Below are positions 25,080 to 34,094 of a stretch of 54,265 nucleotides of DNA, piece after piece. This stretch comes from Vibrio neptunius (GTDB taxonomy: Bacteria; Pseudomonadota; Gammaproteobacteria; Enterobacterales; Vibrionaceae): NCBI RefSeq assembly GCF_000967495.1, contig NZ_JXXU01000004.1, positions 1 to 54,265 on the forward strand, written 5' to 3'. Both the position numbers and the translations under genes were made by a program. A model generated the notes under the pieces. It saw nothing but the letters and a program-made list of their open reading frames with translations. It had not been told where the DNA came from and made no database searches. The first letter of the stretch is position 1. Each line of letters begins with the position of its first letter.

Positions 25080-26939
25080 ATGGCTAGGTTACAACAACAA
25101 ACCACATCGATGGATTTAGATGTGGTGAACAAAACGCTTCAACTCGATGGGCCTGCGTTACTCGACAAGGTCACGCTTGTACTACACAAACACTTTGAGT
25201 CCTTTTGCACCTGCATTATTGAAATTGATAAGTTCAATTCAAATGCGCAAACCTTGTCCCATGCGTGCAACAATACGTTAGGTCAAACCATCTCCTATGC
25301 CCTGCGGGGCACACCTTGTGAGCATGTCAGAAAGTCGGACCGCGATTATATTCTTTATGATAACAAGGTTGATCAAGAATACCCGCAAGACCCTTACCTC
25401 ATACAGCACCAAATAAAAGCTTACTTGGGGGTACCAATAAGAACTCGCTCTGGAGATGTGCTCGGTGTACTACTGTCTACGTTCAAAACCCCTATCGAAG
25501 ATAGTGACGCACTCATTTACTACCACAAGTTATTTGCTAACGTGGTGGTACATAGCTTGAGATCTAAATGGCTTGCTGCCCGCTCTGAGAGTTTGGTCAA
25601 TCAGCTGAGTTACGAAGTCTCTCATGATAATCTCACTGGTTTACTTAACCGCAGTTTCTTGTCAGACAAACTAGAACGACTATCTGAAGAGCGGAAGGAT
25701 GGATTTACACTCGCTTACGTCGATATTGATAGCTTTAAATCCGTCAATGACTTGTATGGCAATTACATCGGCGATCAAGTGATCAAGTTTGTCGCCAACG
25801 CAATTGAGTCCTCAATTCAAGACAGACAATTAGCATTTAGAATTGCTGGCGATGAATTCGCCTTCATCACCTACAACGGTGACCCGCTTGAAGTATGTCG
25901 GACTATTCTTGGCAAATTGGAGGGTGGTTACAAAGACTCGGCGCACAATATTAAAATTAGCGTCAGTATTGGTATTGCCAGAAAAACGGATCATAGACTA
26001 ACCGCCGATCAGTTGATTCTTAACGCTAGCCTCGCGCTCAAAGATTGTAAGCGTTCAAGAAACTCTCAAGTCCAGTGCTACGATACTCATTTGAGTGCGC
26101 AATATTATCGACGAACCATGGTGATAGATGCACTTCGTAACGAATTGTCACCTGCCAACCTTAAACCCAGTGAAATCTACGTGCTCGCCCAACCAATTGT
26201 GCATTGTGATCAAGATAACTGGGACTACTTCGAAATTTTAGCACGTTGGGAAAGCAAAACTTTAGGTATGATTTCGCCTTTAGAGTTCATCGAAGCGGCT
26301 GAACAGTCTGGACTCATTGTAGAATTGGGAGAACGTATCATCGATCTCGCCTGCCAGGCGAAAAAAGAGCTTGAACAAGGTTTAGAGTATCAGGTTAAAC
26401 TTGGCATCAATTGCTCGGCTCATGAACTCAATGATACCAATCGCTATCTGGCACATCTCACGTCAACCATTAGCAAATATGGTTTCAAGCCGAGTGAGTT
26501 TACCATTGAACTCACAGAAACCGTGCTTCTCTCACGCACCAGCGAAATAAGATTCATACTCAACCAGCTTAGAGTACTCGGTTTCACAGTGGCGTTAGAT
26601 GACTTCGGTACCGGATATTCGAGTTTGAATTACATCCACAGTTACCCGATTGATTGCATCAAAATCGATGCCACTTTCATTCGTAATATGCTGTGTAACG
26701 AAACCTCTGAACACGTGGTCTGGCTCATCATTCAATTAGCGAAGCAGCTCAACGTTGAGCTAGTCGCAGAGGGTGTGGAAAGTAAAGAAGCACTCGATAA
26801 GTTGCATGAAATGGGCTGTAACCAGATCCAAGGCTATTTCTACTCACGTCCCGAAAAGCCTCAAATCCTGATTGAGCGACAGGAAGAACTCACTATGTCC
26901 AGTGAACCATCAACCGTGGTCAACATGTTTGACTCATAA
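25080..26939 (+). CDS. GAF-GGDEF-EAL cyclic-di-GMP protein
   Basis: 619 residues. Residues 1-165 look like a GAF sensor (GVPIRTRSGDVLGVLLSTF). The GGDEF domain (about 180-345) carries AGDEF near residue 256 in place of GGDEF and NLTGLLNR at its start. The EAL domain (about 365-610) has EIL in place of EAL near 385 but keeps NCSAHEL, ELTET, DDFGTGYSS, KIDATFI, EGVES and QGYFYSRP. So phosphodiesterase activity is likely and cyclase activity is uncertain; the GGDEF half may regulate. No membrane spans, so cytoplasmic. A CsgD/VpsT-like regulator gene 2 kb away could be a readout. Confidence 0.9.
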   Translation: MARLQQQTTSMDLDVVNKTLQLDGPALLDKVTLVLHKHFESFCTCIIEIDKFNSNAQTLSHACNNTLGQTISYALRGTPCEHVRKSDRDYILYDNKVDQEYPQDPYLIQHQIKAYLGVPIRTRSGDVLGVLLSTFKTPIEDSDALIYYHKLFANVVVHSLRSKWLAARSESLVNQLSYEVSHDNLTGLLNRSFLSDKLERLSEERKDGFTLAYVDIDSFKSVNDLYGNYIGDQVIKFVANAIESSIQDRQLAFRIAGDEFAFITYNGDPLEVCRTILGKLEGGYKDSAHNIKISVSIGIARKTDHRLTADQLILNASLALKDCKRSRNSQVQCYDTHLSAQYYRRTMVIDALRNELSPANLKPSEIYVLAQPIVHCDQDNWDYFEILARWESKTLGMISPLEFIEAAEQSGLIVELGERIIDLACQAKKELEQGLEYQVKLGINCSAHELNDTNRYLAHLTSTISKYGFKPSEFTIELTETVLLSRTSEIRFILNQLRVLGFTVALDDFGTGYSSLNYIHSYPIDCIKIDATFIRNMLCNETSEHVVWLIIQLAKQLNVELVAEGVESKEALDKLHEMGCNQIQGYFYSRPEKPQILIERQEELTMSSEPSTVVNMFDS

Positions 26940-26971
26940 AAAGCACTATGGGTGTCGTTAAACTGCTAGGT

Positions 26972-27460
26972 TTAGAATGGGAGTTCTAGCTGCATGATAA
27001 CATCACGTTCGTAGTCATCATGCCAGCGATAATCCAACCTTAGCCTTGGCTCGCCTGGCTTCTTTTCGCCGAAACCAACACTTAACTGCAGCCCATGACT
27101 CATGATCCAATCTTCTGTCTCTGCAACATTGATTTTGTCTTCTAGTTCCGACGGAACCCAAACACCAATGCCAATATAATTAGAAGCAAGACTTTGACTC
27201 AGGATTGGGCTGGTCTCTGTTTGCAAAACCCAGTCAGCCCAGTATGAGGAATAGTCCGTAGAGCGCTCCTCCGATATCCACTCATCAAAAGCATCGAGTT
27301 TATTCGCAGTATATTGAATGCCATCGAGTAAAGAGAAGCAGATCCCGCGTGAAGAATGAAACAACACCGAATCAGACGAATAGCCAGTATTATACAGCTC
27401 GCATGCACCAGCAGAGGAAGACACTACCCCAATCATCAATATCAATGAGCGACCTTTCAT
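26972..27460 (-). CDS. Exported hypothetical protein
   Basis: 162 residues. A short signal sequence (MKGRSLILMIGVVSSSAGA) ends just before a cysteine, so a lipoprotein is possible though the box is not classic. The rest has a CELYNTG start, an acidic middle and beta-rich C-terminus (GLQLSVGFG...LRLDYRWHDDYERDVIMQLELPF), ending in phenylalanine as outer-membrane barrel strands do. I do not recognise it. It is convergent with the GGDEF-EAL gene. Confidence 0.6.
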   Translation of the reverse strand: MKGRSLILMIGVVSSSAGACELYNTGYSSDSVLFHSSRGICFSLLDGIQYTANKLDAFDEWISEERSTDYSSYWADWVLQTETSPILSQSLASNYIGIGVWVPSELEDKINVAETEDWIMSHGLQLSVGFGEKKPGEPRLRLDYRWHDDYERDVIMQLELPF

Positions 27461-27490
27461 TCACACCCCGAATAATTAGTACAGCATTCG

Positions 27491-28003
27491 TTAATAATAC
27501 CCTTTTTCGGCTAACATTTGGCAAACTTTAAGCGTCGTCAGTGAATTAATGTTTTTTTTGTCACTTATTGCATTTCTCACGTCCGTACTACGGACCTTGA
27601 CAGTTTCAGGACATGCCATCACTGACCATCGACTAAGTATTTCATCTGCTTTATAAAATTTAGCAAAATTAAATAGATTGTCAGGGCCAATGACAAAAGT
27701 AATGTCATATTCTGGGCACTGACGCTGCAATTCATTCAAAACTGCAAAGGTTGTGACACTTTGGTTTGGTTGATAAATCGTTTCTTCAACTCGACACCGT
27801 TCAACATTACTAGGTTGCAGATCTTCGATAAATGCATCGACCAATTCACATCGAGCTTGGTAGTCAAGCATTGCTTTCCCCCAAGCATGAGAAATACTCG
27901 GCAGCAGTAAAACCCGATCGAAATGGGTCAGTGAGTCGATCACACTCTTGTGGCCAAGGGTCGGTGGGTTAAATGCGCTGCCGAATACTGCGATTTTGTT
28001 CAT
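27491..28003 (-). CDS. NadD-like nicotinate-nucleotide adenylyltransferase family protein
   Basis: 170 residues from the ATG at 28003, preceded by GGAAAG; upstream codons to 28030 are rejected. The nucleotidyl transferase motif [12 protein letters not shown] near the N-terminus and the C-terminal STDVRNAI (relative of ISSTxIR) define the family, and [14 protein letters not shown] lies between. It would join a nicotinate or nicotinamide mononucleotide to AMP. It is divergent from nadE, the next step in NAD synthesis, which supports the call. It is shorter than typical NadD (about 210), so it may be an accessory paralogue. Confidence 0.8.
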   Translation of the reverse strand: MNKIAVFGSAFNPPTLGHKSVIDSLTHFDRVLLLPSISHAWGKAMLDYQARCELVDAFIEDLQPSNVERCRVEETIYQPNQSVTTFAVLNELQRQCPEYDITFVIGPDNLFNFAKFYKADEILSRWSVMACPETVKVRSTDVRNAISDKKNINSLTTLKVCQMLAEKGYY

Positions 28004-28030
28004 TTTCTTTCCTGATGATTGTGAAATCAC

Positions 28031-28055
28031 TGTTCACCGTGTTCAAATCTGTTCA
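28031..28055. repeat. Three TGTTCA repeats between nadD-like and nadE genes
   Basis: TGTTCA at 28031, 28040 and 28050, spaced 9 and 10 bases, in the 109-base divergent promoter region. About one helical turn apart, so a possible operator. Confidence 0.4.
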
Positions 28056-28112
28056 ATTAGGTATGATATTACCATTATTTTTGAAAATCATTGCTTGCAG
28101 GAAGGAAACATA

Positions 28113-28940
28113 ATGGAACAGCTAATTCGCGACGAGATGCGTGTATTGCCATCAATCGACCCACAGTTTGAAATATCGCGTCGTGTCGAATTTATTAAGC
28201 GTAAATTGCAGGAAGCAAAGTGCAAAGCGTTAGTGCTTGGTATCAGTGGCGGAGTCGATTCAACAACCTGTGGCCGCCTAGCACAGCTTGCCGTCAATGA
28301 ACTGAACGAAGAAACGGATGGCGGCTATCAATTTATTGCGGTTCGTCTGCCCTATGGCGAACAAAAAGATGAAGACGAAGCACAAATCGCGCTTCAGTTC
28401 ATTCAGCCTTCACACTCAGTATCGGTTAACATCAAAGCCGGTGTAGATGGCCTACATGCCGCTTCACATCAAGCGCTAGCGCACACAGACCTCTTACCCA
28501 AACAAGCCTCTAAGATCGATTTTGTAAAAGGTAATGTGAAAGCTCGAGCGCGCATGGTTGCTCAATACGAAATTGCTGGGTATGTCGGGGGGCTAGTACT
28601 TGGTACGGACCACTCAGCGGAAAACATTACTGGTTTCTACACCAAGTTCGGTGATGGTGCCTGTGACCTAGCGCCATTATTTGGTTTGAGCAAACGTCAG
28701 GTACGTGAAGTCGCAGCAACATTAGGAGCGCCAGAACTTCTTGTTAAAAAGACACCCACCGCCGATCTAGAAGAACTGGCCCCGCAAAAAGCCGATGAAG
28801 ATGCGCTCAACCTCACTTACGACCAGATTGATGACTTCTTGGAAGGAAAGCCAGTGTCACAAGAAGCATCAGACAAACTGATCGCCATCTACAAAGCGAC
28901 ACAACATAAACGTCAACCAATTCCGACCCTATACGACTAG
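28113..28940 (+). CDS. nadE: NH3-dependent NAD+ synthetase
   Basis: 275 residues from the ATG at 28113 (site AGGAAGGA); the longer frame from 27948 is rejected. PP-loop ATP-binding motif SGGVDST near residue 46, then [49 protein letters not shown] and KKTPTADLE, all typical of NadE of E. coli type. It amidates nicotinate adenine dinucleotide to NAD with ammonia and ATP. It is divergent from the NadD-like gene and has its own terminator. Confidence 0.96.
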   Translation: MEQLIRDEMRVLPSIDPQFEISRRVEFIKRKLQEAKCKALVLGISGGVDSTTCGRLAQLAVNELNEETDGGYQFIAVRLPYGEQKDEDEAQIALQFIQPSHSVSVNIKAGVDGLHAASHQALAHTDLLPKQASKIDFVKGNVKARARMVAQYEIAGYVGGLVLGTDHSAENITGFYTKFGDGACDLAPLFGLSKRQVREVAATLGAPELLVKKTPTADLEELAPQKADEDALNLTYDQIDDFLEGKPVSQEASDKLIAIYKATQHKRQPIPTLYD

Positions 28941-28945
28941 TAACA

Positions 28946-28973
28946 AACGGGAGCAATTCAGCTCCCGTTTTTA
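28946..28973 (+). terminator. Rho-independent terminator of nadE
   Basis: Stem aacgggagc / gctcccgtt with an AATTCA loop, followed by TTTT. Confidence 0.9.
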
Positions 28974-28999
28974 AATCACGACCCTAAAACTAAACGCTT

Positions 29000-29668
29000 T
29001 TAAACTCTTTCTTCGAGTGCAATGTTATTATTCGCCCACAATAGTGCCTGAAGACGGTTCTTAGCATTAATCTTCTTAAAAATATTGTGTAGGTGGGTTT
29101 TCACTGTATTCTCGCTAACAAACAACTCATCGGCAATTTGCAGATTGGATGCACCATGGCCCAGCAAGCGCATAATTTCTTTCTCACGCTTGGTTAAGTT
29201 GGCGTAAGCTTGCGATGTGGTTACATTGTTCGCACAACGAAAATGCTCAATGTAATCTTGAGCGACTTTGCGCGACAACCACATCTCATCCTGCATGATT
29301 TTTTCCATACCTTTTAACAGTAAAGAAATGTCGTCATCGACATAGAAAACCCCGACGAGATTTCGCCATTTAAAAAGTTGTGTCGAAGGCACAGCTTTCG
29401 GACAGTTAATCACAATTTCCTTTGAGTTCTTGCTACTTAGAGAACGAATGTGGCTATAGAAATCAAATCTCTCGTCGTCAAGATAGTGGTAGTCAAACAG
29501 AATGTAATCGCCAAGAACGGCACTCTTACCTTCACATTCTTCCAGCGTTTCAATCGGAACAATAGTGACGTCCAATTGAACGCCTTGTTCTAAAGAATCT
29601 TTAAACAATTTGGATTGCATGCTCACGTCTGAAAGAAAGGTTATTTCGTGGGTACATTTATTTGCCAT
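29000..29668 (-). CDS. CsgD/VpsT-type LuxR-family regulator with c-di-GMP motif
   Basis: 222 residues. The N-terminal receiver-like domain lacks a clear phospho-acceptor set but has FDYHYLDDERFDFY. W130-L-S-R133 matches the W[F/L/M][T/S]R c-di-GMP binding motif of VpsT. The C-terminal helix-turn-helix (about 158-215) is LTKREKEIMRLLGHGASNLQIADELFVSENTVKTHL...NRLQALLWANNNI, close to CsgD and VpsT. Such proteins turn on matrix or polysaccharide genes when c-di-GMP is high. Which of the several Vibrio paralogues it is cannot be fixed from sequence alone. A GGDEF-EAL gene is 2 kb away. Confidence 0.85.
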   Translation of the reverse strand: MANKCTHEITFLSDVSMQSKLFKDSLEQGVQLDVTIVPIETLEECEGKSAVLGDYILFDYHYLDDERFDFYSHIRSLSSKNSKEIVINCPKAVPSTQLFKWRNLVGVFYVDDDISLLLKGMEKIMQDEMWLSRKVAQDYIEHFRCANNVTTSQAYANLTKREKEIMRLLGHGASNLQIADELFVSENTVKTHLHNIFKKINAKNRLQALLWANNNIALEERV

Positions 29669-29836
29669 CTGCGAACTCTCCGGCTCAACTTATTCTGTCA
29701 TTTAAAACTATCGTTTAGTTGTAAATAGTCAACACAGTAAATCATTGATAGCGATTCAAACGCACAATTTATCGTCTTTATTTTAGATACTTACCACTCA
29801 GTCTCATTTTTGAGATTCGGTTTATATATCTCGTAT

Positions 29837-30835
29837 CTATTTGAATAGGCGAGTTAGGATGCCTTTTCTCCTTGAATAAATCATGCCCATGGACACTAAA
29901 ACGACAAGGTTGAGGGTTCCGCCACTACCACCCTCAGACGTCGCACTGGTGTAACTGCCATTGACATTGCTGTTCAAAACCCGGACCCCATTGACGGTCG
30001 TCACATAGTACTTTGGTGTGACTTGCCCATTGACAACACTGTTTATCCAACCGATGTAATCATAGACATCAGTAAAAACGGAAGTCACGTTCAGTGACGC
30101 ATCCCCACACGTACTCGGCCCGAAGCTAGTAATACCAATCTGAATGTACTGACTGCCATCATACCAATAGATTGGCCCACCTGAATCACCATTACAGGTT
30201 GAGTTTTGCAAGCTGCCAACCAGTGGTCCACCAAAACAGATTTGTTTATCTGTCACCTTACTGTATTGGGTTTGACAACTCGCCAGTGAGATATATTCCA
30301 GTGACGTTTCCAACAACCGAGTACCATTCGAACCACCCTCTATCAGGCCATGGCCTATTGCTTTGTAATCTGCTGGGCTAGGAAAGTTATTGTTTAACGT
30401 CGTATTTAGGAGTGACGTATAATCGGATACAGAAAGTGCGGTCTCGAGTTTAATAATCGCGATATCGTTAGGCCAAAGTTCTGACGCTGAGTCAACATAA
30501 TCATCCGGATAATAAAATTCTGAAGCTTTTGCCTGCTGAGTGCTGAGAAAATTGGATTCATCCTCTAATTGGGGCACCACAACCGTGTATAACATGGTAC
30601 TTTCATTACCGTAAATGCAGTGAGCTGCGGTCAACGCATATTGGCTGTTTATCATTGTCGCGCCACAATAACTAGAGGTACTGTAAGTGTTTCCGTTGCG
30701 GTAAAAAAGGCTGGCAAAAGAAGGATAATTAACGATGTTTGCGTTGCTCCCGTTAACAATATAGGGCGAGACATCAAACGCCATTAATCGGGAGCTGAGT
30801 AGTATCAGGCTAAGAAACCAAATTGAGTTTTTCAC
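29837..30835 (-). CDS. Trypsin-like serine protease with GlyGly-CTERM tail
   Basis: 332 residues. Signal peptide (to about residue 19), then PYIVNG marking the start of an S1 protease domain. The triad is H72 (TAAHC), D124 (NDIAI) and S218 (GDSGGP). The end has the GlyGly-CTERM layout: GGSGG, a hydrophobic span and RRK. Such proteins leave through type II secretion and are cut and modified by rhombosortase. The family includes the V. cholerae Ves proteases. The residue before IVNG is tyrosine, not lysine or arginine, which is odd for a trypsin zymogen. Tandem with the next gene. Confidence 0.92.
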   Translation of the reverse strand: MKNSIWFLSLILLSSRLMAFDVSPYIVNGSNANIVNYPSFASLFYRNGNTYSTSSYCGATMINSQYALTAAHCIYGNESTMLYTVVVPQLEDESNFLSTQQAKASEFYYPDDYVDSASELWPNDIAIIKLETALSVSDYTSLLNTTLNNNFPSPADYKAIGHGLIEGGSNGTRLLETSLEYISLASCQTQYSKVTDKQICFGGPLVGSLQNSTCNGDSGGPIYWYDGSQYIQIGITSFGPSTCGDASLNVTSVFTDVYDYIGWINSVVNGQVTPKYYVTTVNGVRVLNSNVNGSYTSATSEGGSGGTLNLVVLVSMGMIYSRRKGILTRLFK

Positions 30836-30897
30836 ATTCCCGTCTCCCTTTCGTATCCGTCAACGTTAAGTTTAGCTCACGAAAGGACAAACGGTAT

Positions 30898-31872
30898 CTA
30901 ACTTGTTAACTTCCTTCTGGAAAAAGCGCCCAGTATTAACAATAAAGACAGATAGCCCAGTGAGCCACCACCGCCTCCACTGCTGTCGCTACTGCTTTGC
31001 ACTGTGTTGTCGACGAGAGAACGTGTACCACCATTGCTCGTAGAAACATAATATTTAGGAGTTTGCCCACCAGAAATAACACTGCTGATCCATGAATTAT
31101 AATCGTACACTTCTGTAAATACACCGGTGGCGGGCTGAGAAGGATCGCCACAAGTTTCAGGGCCAAAGCTGGTAATGCCAATCTGAACAAACTGACCACC
31201 ATCATGCCAATAGACCGGGCCGCCTGAGTCACCATTACAGACTGCGTTCTTGTACGAGCCATTTTGGACACCATCAAAACACAGCTGCTTATCGGTAGAA
31301 CCACACACTGATTTATCTTCTAGCTCCAAACTCGTTTCCAACAAGGTGCCACTCGAAGCCACATTGCCTTGAATCAAACCATGTCCTACCGCCTTGAACG
31401 AATTCGTTCCATTATTCAATGCGTAGCTATCATTTTGTGTGGTATTAAGAAGATATTGATAATCCGAAATATTGAGTGGGGATTCTAGTTTGATAATAGC
31501 GATATCGTTGGGCCACCTTTGCGCTTTAGAATCGACATAATCATCCGGAAAATAGAACTCTTTGGCTCGAGAGGCTTGAAAGCTCCCGCTTGGGTACTGA
31601 CTCTGATCTGTTAACTGGGGAACCACCCAAGTATGCAAATTCTGGTAACTCTCATTGTAGATACAGTGTGCGGCGGTCAACACATATTGAGAGTTGATGA
31701 CTGTAGCGCCACAAAAATTCCCATACTGACTACCATTATTGAAATACAAACTGGCAAATGAAGGGAATTGATTGATATCCGCAGCGGTGCCATTGACAAT
31801 ATAGGGGGTTACATCCAGCGCATAACTCTTGGATACAATCAACAGCGGCAAGAGTATGGGTAGCTTTCTCAT
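30898..31872 (-). CDS. Trypsin-like serine protease with GlyGly-CTERM tail
   Basis: 324 residues, clearly a paralogue of the neighbour (same PYIVNG, AAHCIY, PDDYVDS, WPNDIAIIKLE and CNGDSGGP stretches). Triad H69, D123, S216. Signal peptide to about residue 18. The tail SSDSSGGGGGS, hydrophobic span and SRRK is the GlyGly-CTERM signal. It lies 62 bases upstream of the second protease on the same strand, so a tandem duplication is likely. Expected at the cell surface or in the medium through type II secretion; substrate unknown. Confidence 0.92.
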   Translation of the reverse strand: MRKLPILLPLLIVSKSYALDVTPYIVNGTAADINQFPSFASLYFNNGSQYGNFCGATVINSQYVLTAAHCIYNESYQNLHTWVVPQLTDQSQYPSGSFQASRAKEFYFPDDYVDSKAQRWPNDIAIIKLESPLNISDYQYLLNTTQNDSYALNNGTNSFKAVGHGLIQGNVASSGTLLETSLELEDKSVCGSTDKQLCFDGVQNGSYKNAVCNGDSGGPVYWHDGGQFVQIGITSFGPETCGDPSQPATGVFTEVYDYNSWISSVISGGQTPKYYVSTSNGGTRSLVDNTVQSSSDSSGGGGGSLGYLSLLLILGAFSRRKLTS

Positions 31873-32093
31873 TCAGATTTCCATTCAAATTTAAGTCACA
31901 TAATGATGATACCCATCGGAAAATCCCCACGTCGAGTGATTTCAGAGCGTCGAGCTATCTTTTGCGCCAAAATGTTAACTTGCTTGAAACTATGACGCTA
32001 AAAATTTAACTATCAATTAAAGCGTGAGGCTGGATAAGAAAAAAGCCCACCTTAGTGAGCTTTTCAATAGCGAGACTATCTTATGGGCTATAA

Positions 32094-33212
32094 CTAGCCG
32101 CGGTAGTAGCGTTGAGGTACAAATGGCATTTTTTCAATCGTCATCGGCAGCTTTTTACCGCGAACGTCTGCAAACAACTCCGTACCAATAGCGGAAAGGT
32201 CAGCACGTACATAAGCCATCGAAACCGGCTTACCTGCGTTTGGACCCGCTGTACCGCTGGTAACAACACCAACTTTATTGTCATCAGCATCAAACAGCTC
32301 CGTACCTTCACGCACTGGCGCTTTCGTCTGCCCCACTAGGCCAACACGCTTACGTGATACATCTTTCGTTTCAATCTGCTTAAGAATGATATCGGCACCG
32401 GGGAAGCCGCCTGCTCGCTCACCATCTGTGCGGCGAATTTTCTGAATGCCCCATAGAAGGCTTGCTTCTACAGGTGTCGTTGTTGTATCAAGATCGTGTC
32501 CGTACAAACACAGACCACACTCTAGACGAAGAGAATCACGTGCACCGAGGCCAATCCACTCCACTTCTTCTTCCGCTGTCAGCTTTTGTGCAAGTTCTTC
32601 AGCGTGCGTGTTCGGAACAGAGATTTCGTAACCATCCTCACCCGTATAACCACTGCGGCTGACGATACACTCAACACCTAGGATGTCTAACTTCTTCACA
32701 TCCATAAATAGCATCTCAGCCACTTCTGGGTTGAAACGTTTCAGCACATCAACGGCTTTAGGACCTTGAAGCGCCAGCAATGCGCGATCATCGATGATCT
32801 CTAGTTCTACACCTGCAGGTAGGTGAGCTTCAAGGTGATTGATGTCTTGCTCTTTACATGCGGCGTTAACCACCACAAAAAGGTGGTCACCTAGGTTTGC
32901 CACCATAAGGTCATCCATAATGCCGCCTTCTTCATTGGTAAAGAAAGCATAGCGCTGGTTACCCTGTGGTAAGTCAATGATATCAACAGGAACTAACGAC
33001 TCAAGAAATGCCGCGGCACCTTCACCGTGCAAACGAAGTTGCCCCATGTGGGACACATCAAAAAGACCCGCAGCGTCGCGAGTATGCAAGTGCTCTTTCT
33101 TTACACCCAGCTTATATTGGACTGGCATGTCATAGCCTGCGAAAGGAACCATTTTCGCACCAGCTTCCACGTGAAGTGTATGAAGTGGTGTTTTGAGTAG
33201 ATCTTGAGTCAT
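32094..33212 (-). CDS. gcvT: Glycine cleavage system T protein (aminomethyltransferase)
   Basis: 372 residues from the ATG at 33212, chosen because GGAG lies 6 nt upstream; an ATG at 33224 would add four residues. Family marks: LHxxHVEAGAKMVPFAGYDMPVQY, DVSHMGQ, GYTGEDGYEISVP and GLGARDSLRLE. It takes the aminomethyl group from lipoyl-GcvH and makes methylene-tetrahydrofolate and ammonia. It is transcribed away from glyA-gcvH-gcvP, with the XRE-cupin regulator gene between. A palindrome that also occurs before glyA lies 38 bases upstream. Confidence 0.96.
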   Translation of the reverse strand: MTQDLLKTPLHTLHVEAGAKMVPFAGYDMPVQYKLGVKKEHLHTRDAAGLFDVSHMGQLRLHGEGAAAFLESLVPVDIIDLPQGNQRYAFFTNEEGGIMDDLMVANLGDHLFVVVNAACKEQDINHLEAHLPAGVELEIIDDRALLALQGPKAVDVLKRFNPEVAEMLFMDVKKLDILGVECIVSRSGYTGEDGYEISVPNTHAEELAQKLTAEEEVEWIGLGARDSLRLECGLCLYGHDLDTTTTPVEASLLWGIQKIRRTDGERAGGFPGADIILKQIETKDVSRKRVGLVGQTKAPVREGTELFDADDNKVGVVTSGTAGPNAGKPVSMAYVRADLSAIGTELFADVRGKKLPMTIEKMPFVPQRYYRG

Positions 33213-33249
33213 TGTTGTCTCCATTTAATCAGGTTCGTTTTCCGTTCAA

Positions 33250-33269
33250 GGAAACCTTGTTTCCAATAA
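33250..33269. promoter_or_regulatory. Operator-like palindrome upstream of gcvT
   Basis: GGAAAC-CTT-GTTTCC is a perfect 6-3-6 palindrome, followed by AATA. The 18-base string GAAACCwTGTTTCCAATA recurs at 34206-34223 on the glyA side. Likely site of the neighbouring XRE-cupin regulator. Confidence 0.65.
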
Positions 33270-33359
33270 TAAACACGAGTGGAGAATTTTTGCACCATTA
33301 ACCGTAGGAGAACAGTCCAAAGTGTGACATTTAACATCATATTCACATTAGAAGGCGCC

Positions 33360-33403
33360 AAAAGAAAACGCCACCCCAGACTGATAAAGCCCGAGATGGC
33401 GCT
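33360..33403 (-). terminator. Terminator of the XRE-cupin gene
   Basis: On the minus strand AGCGCCATCTCGGG pairs with CTGGGGTGGCGTT (imperfect), followed by TTCTTTT. Separates the regulator from gcvT. Confidence 0.6.
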
Positions 33404-33470
33404 ATTGTACTCATCCAAACCCCGATAGCAAACGTTTGCCTTCACTATAGGAAATTGTATTTAAATCATG

Positions 33471-34094
33471 TTATTTAGCGGTCACCCACAAAATATTGGC
33501 ATCCTGCTCGCTGGTTGAGATCAGCATATGACCCATATTCGCGTCATAGTAAACGCTGTCTCCTTCACTCAACTCAACCGGTTCATAAAACTCCGAATAG
33601 AACATGACAGAGCCAGACAAAATCAGCAAAAACTCTTCACCGTCATGACGAACCCAATCACCGTATTCCTCAAAGTTTCGAGCATGCACTTGGCTTTTAA
33701 AAGGCATCATCTTTTTATTGGAAAGCTGAGTCGCTAACAGCTCGTGTTCGTAGGTCGGTGTCGGGTGAGGTTTCCCCTGCAAATTTTTGGTAATATCCCT
33801 ACGCCCTGTTGCCACCTTTTTTCTAGGTGGTTCAAAGAGTTGTGGCATATCTATTTGCAATCCAAGCGCCAACTTTTGCATCGCCTGAAACGTAGGAGAA
33901 ATCTGCTCGTTCTCGATCTTACTTAGGGTTGAACGAGCGAGACCAGTGCGTTGACTTGCCTCTTCTAAAGTGATCCCTAACTTACCGCGAATATCCTTGA
34001 TTCTCTCACCCAATTTCAGGGGCTCGATATTTTGATCGGCGGCCTCTTTTGCCAGAGTCAAAGATGGGTACTCATCATAGATATCTTCGGGCAT
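33471..34094 (-). CDS. XRE-family regulator with C-terminal cupin domain
   Basis: 207 residues. The helix-turn-helix (about 27-82) reads LGERIKDIRGKLGITLEEASQRTGLARSTLSKIENEQISPTFQAMQKLALGL. The cupin sensor (about 125-207) has GEEFLLILSGSVMFYSEFYEPVELSEGDSVYYDANMGHML. Its place inside the glycine cleavage locus, and the same palindrome before gcvT and in the glyA/regulator intergenic region, suggest that it controls the locus, probably with glycine or a related ligand in the cupin. This is inference. It is distinct from the LysR-type GcvA of enterics. Confidence 0.88.
   Translation of the reverse strand: MPEDIYDEYPSLTLAKEAADQNIEPLKLGERIKDIRGKLGITLEEASQRTGLARSTLSKIENEQISPTFQAMQKLALGLQIDMPQLFEPPRKKVATGRRDITKNLQGKPHPTPTYEHELLATQLSNKKMMPFKSQVHARNFEEYGDWVRHDGEEFLLILSGSVMFYSEFYEPVELSEGDSVYYDANMGHMLISTSEQDANILWVTAK

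Noticed and set aside
30172..30381. 69-residue plus-strand frame in the protease gene
   Set aside because: Shadow of a well-defined S1 protease.
33209..33445. 78-residue frame between the XRE-cupin gene and gcvT
   Set aside because: It covers a terminator, the operator palindrome and the gcvT ribosome site; composition does not look coding.
33225..33470. Glycine riboswitch before gcvT
   Set aside because: I looked for the conserved aptamer boxes on the minus strand and did not find them; likewise before glyA.
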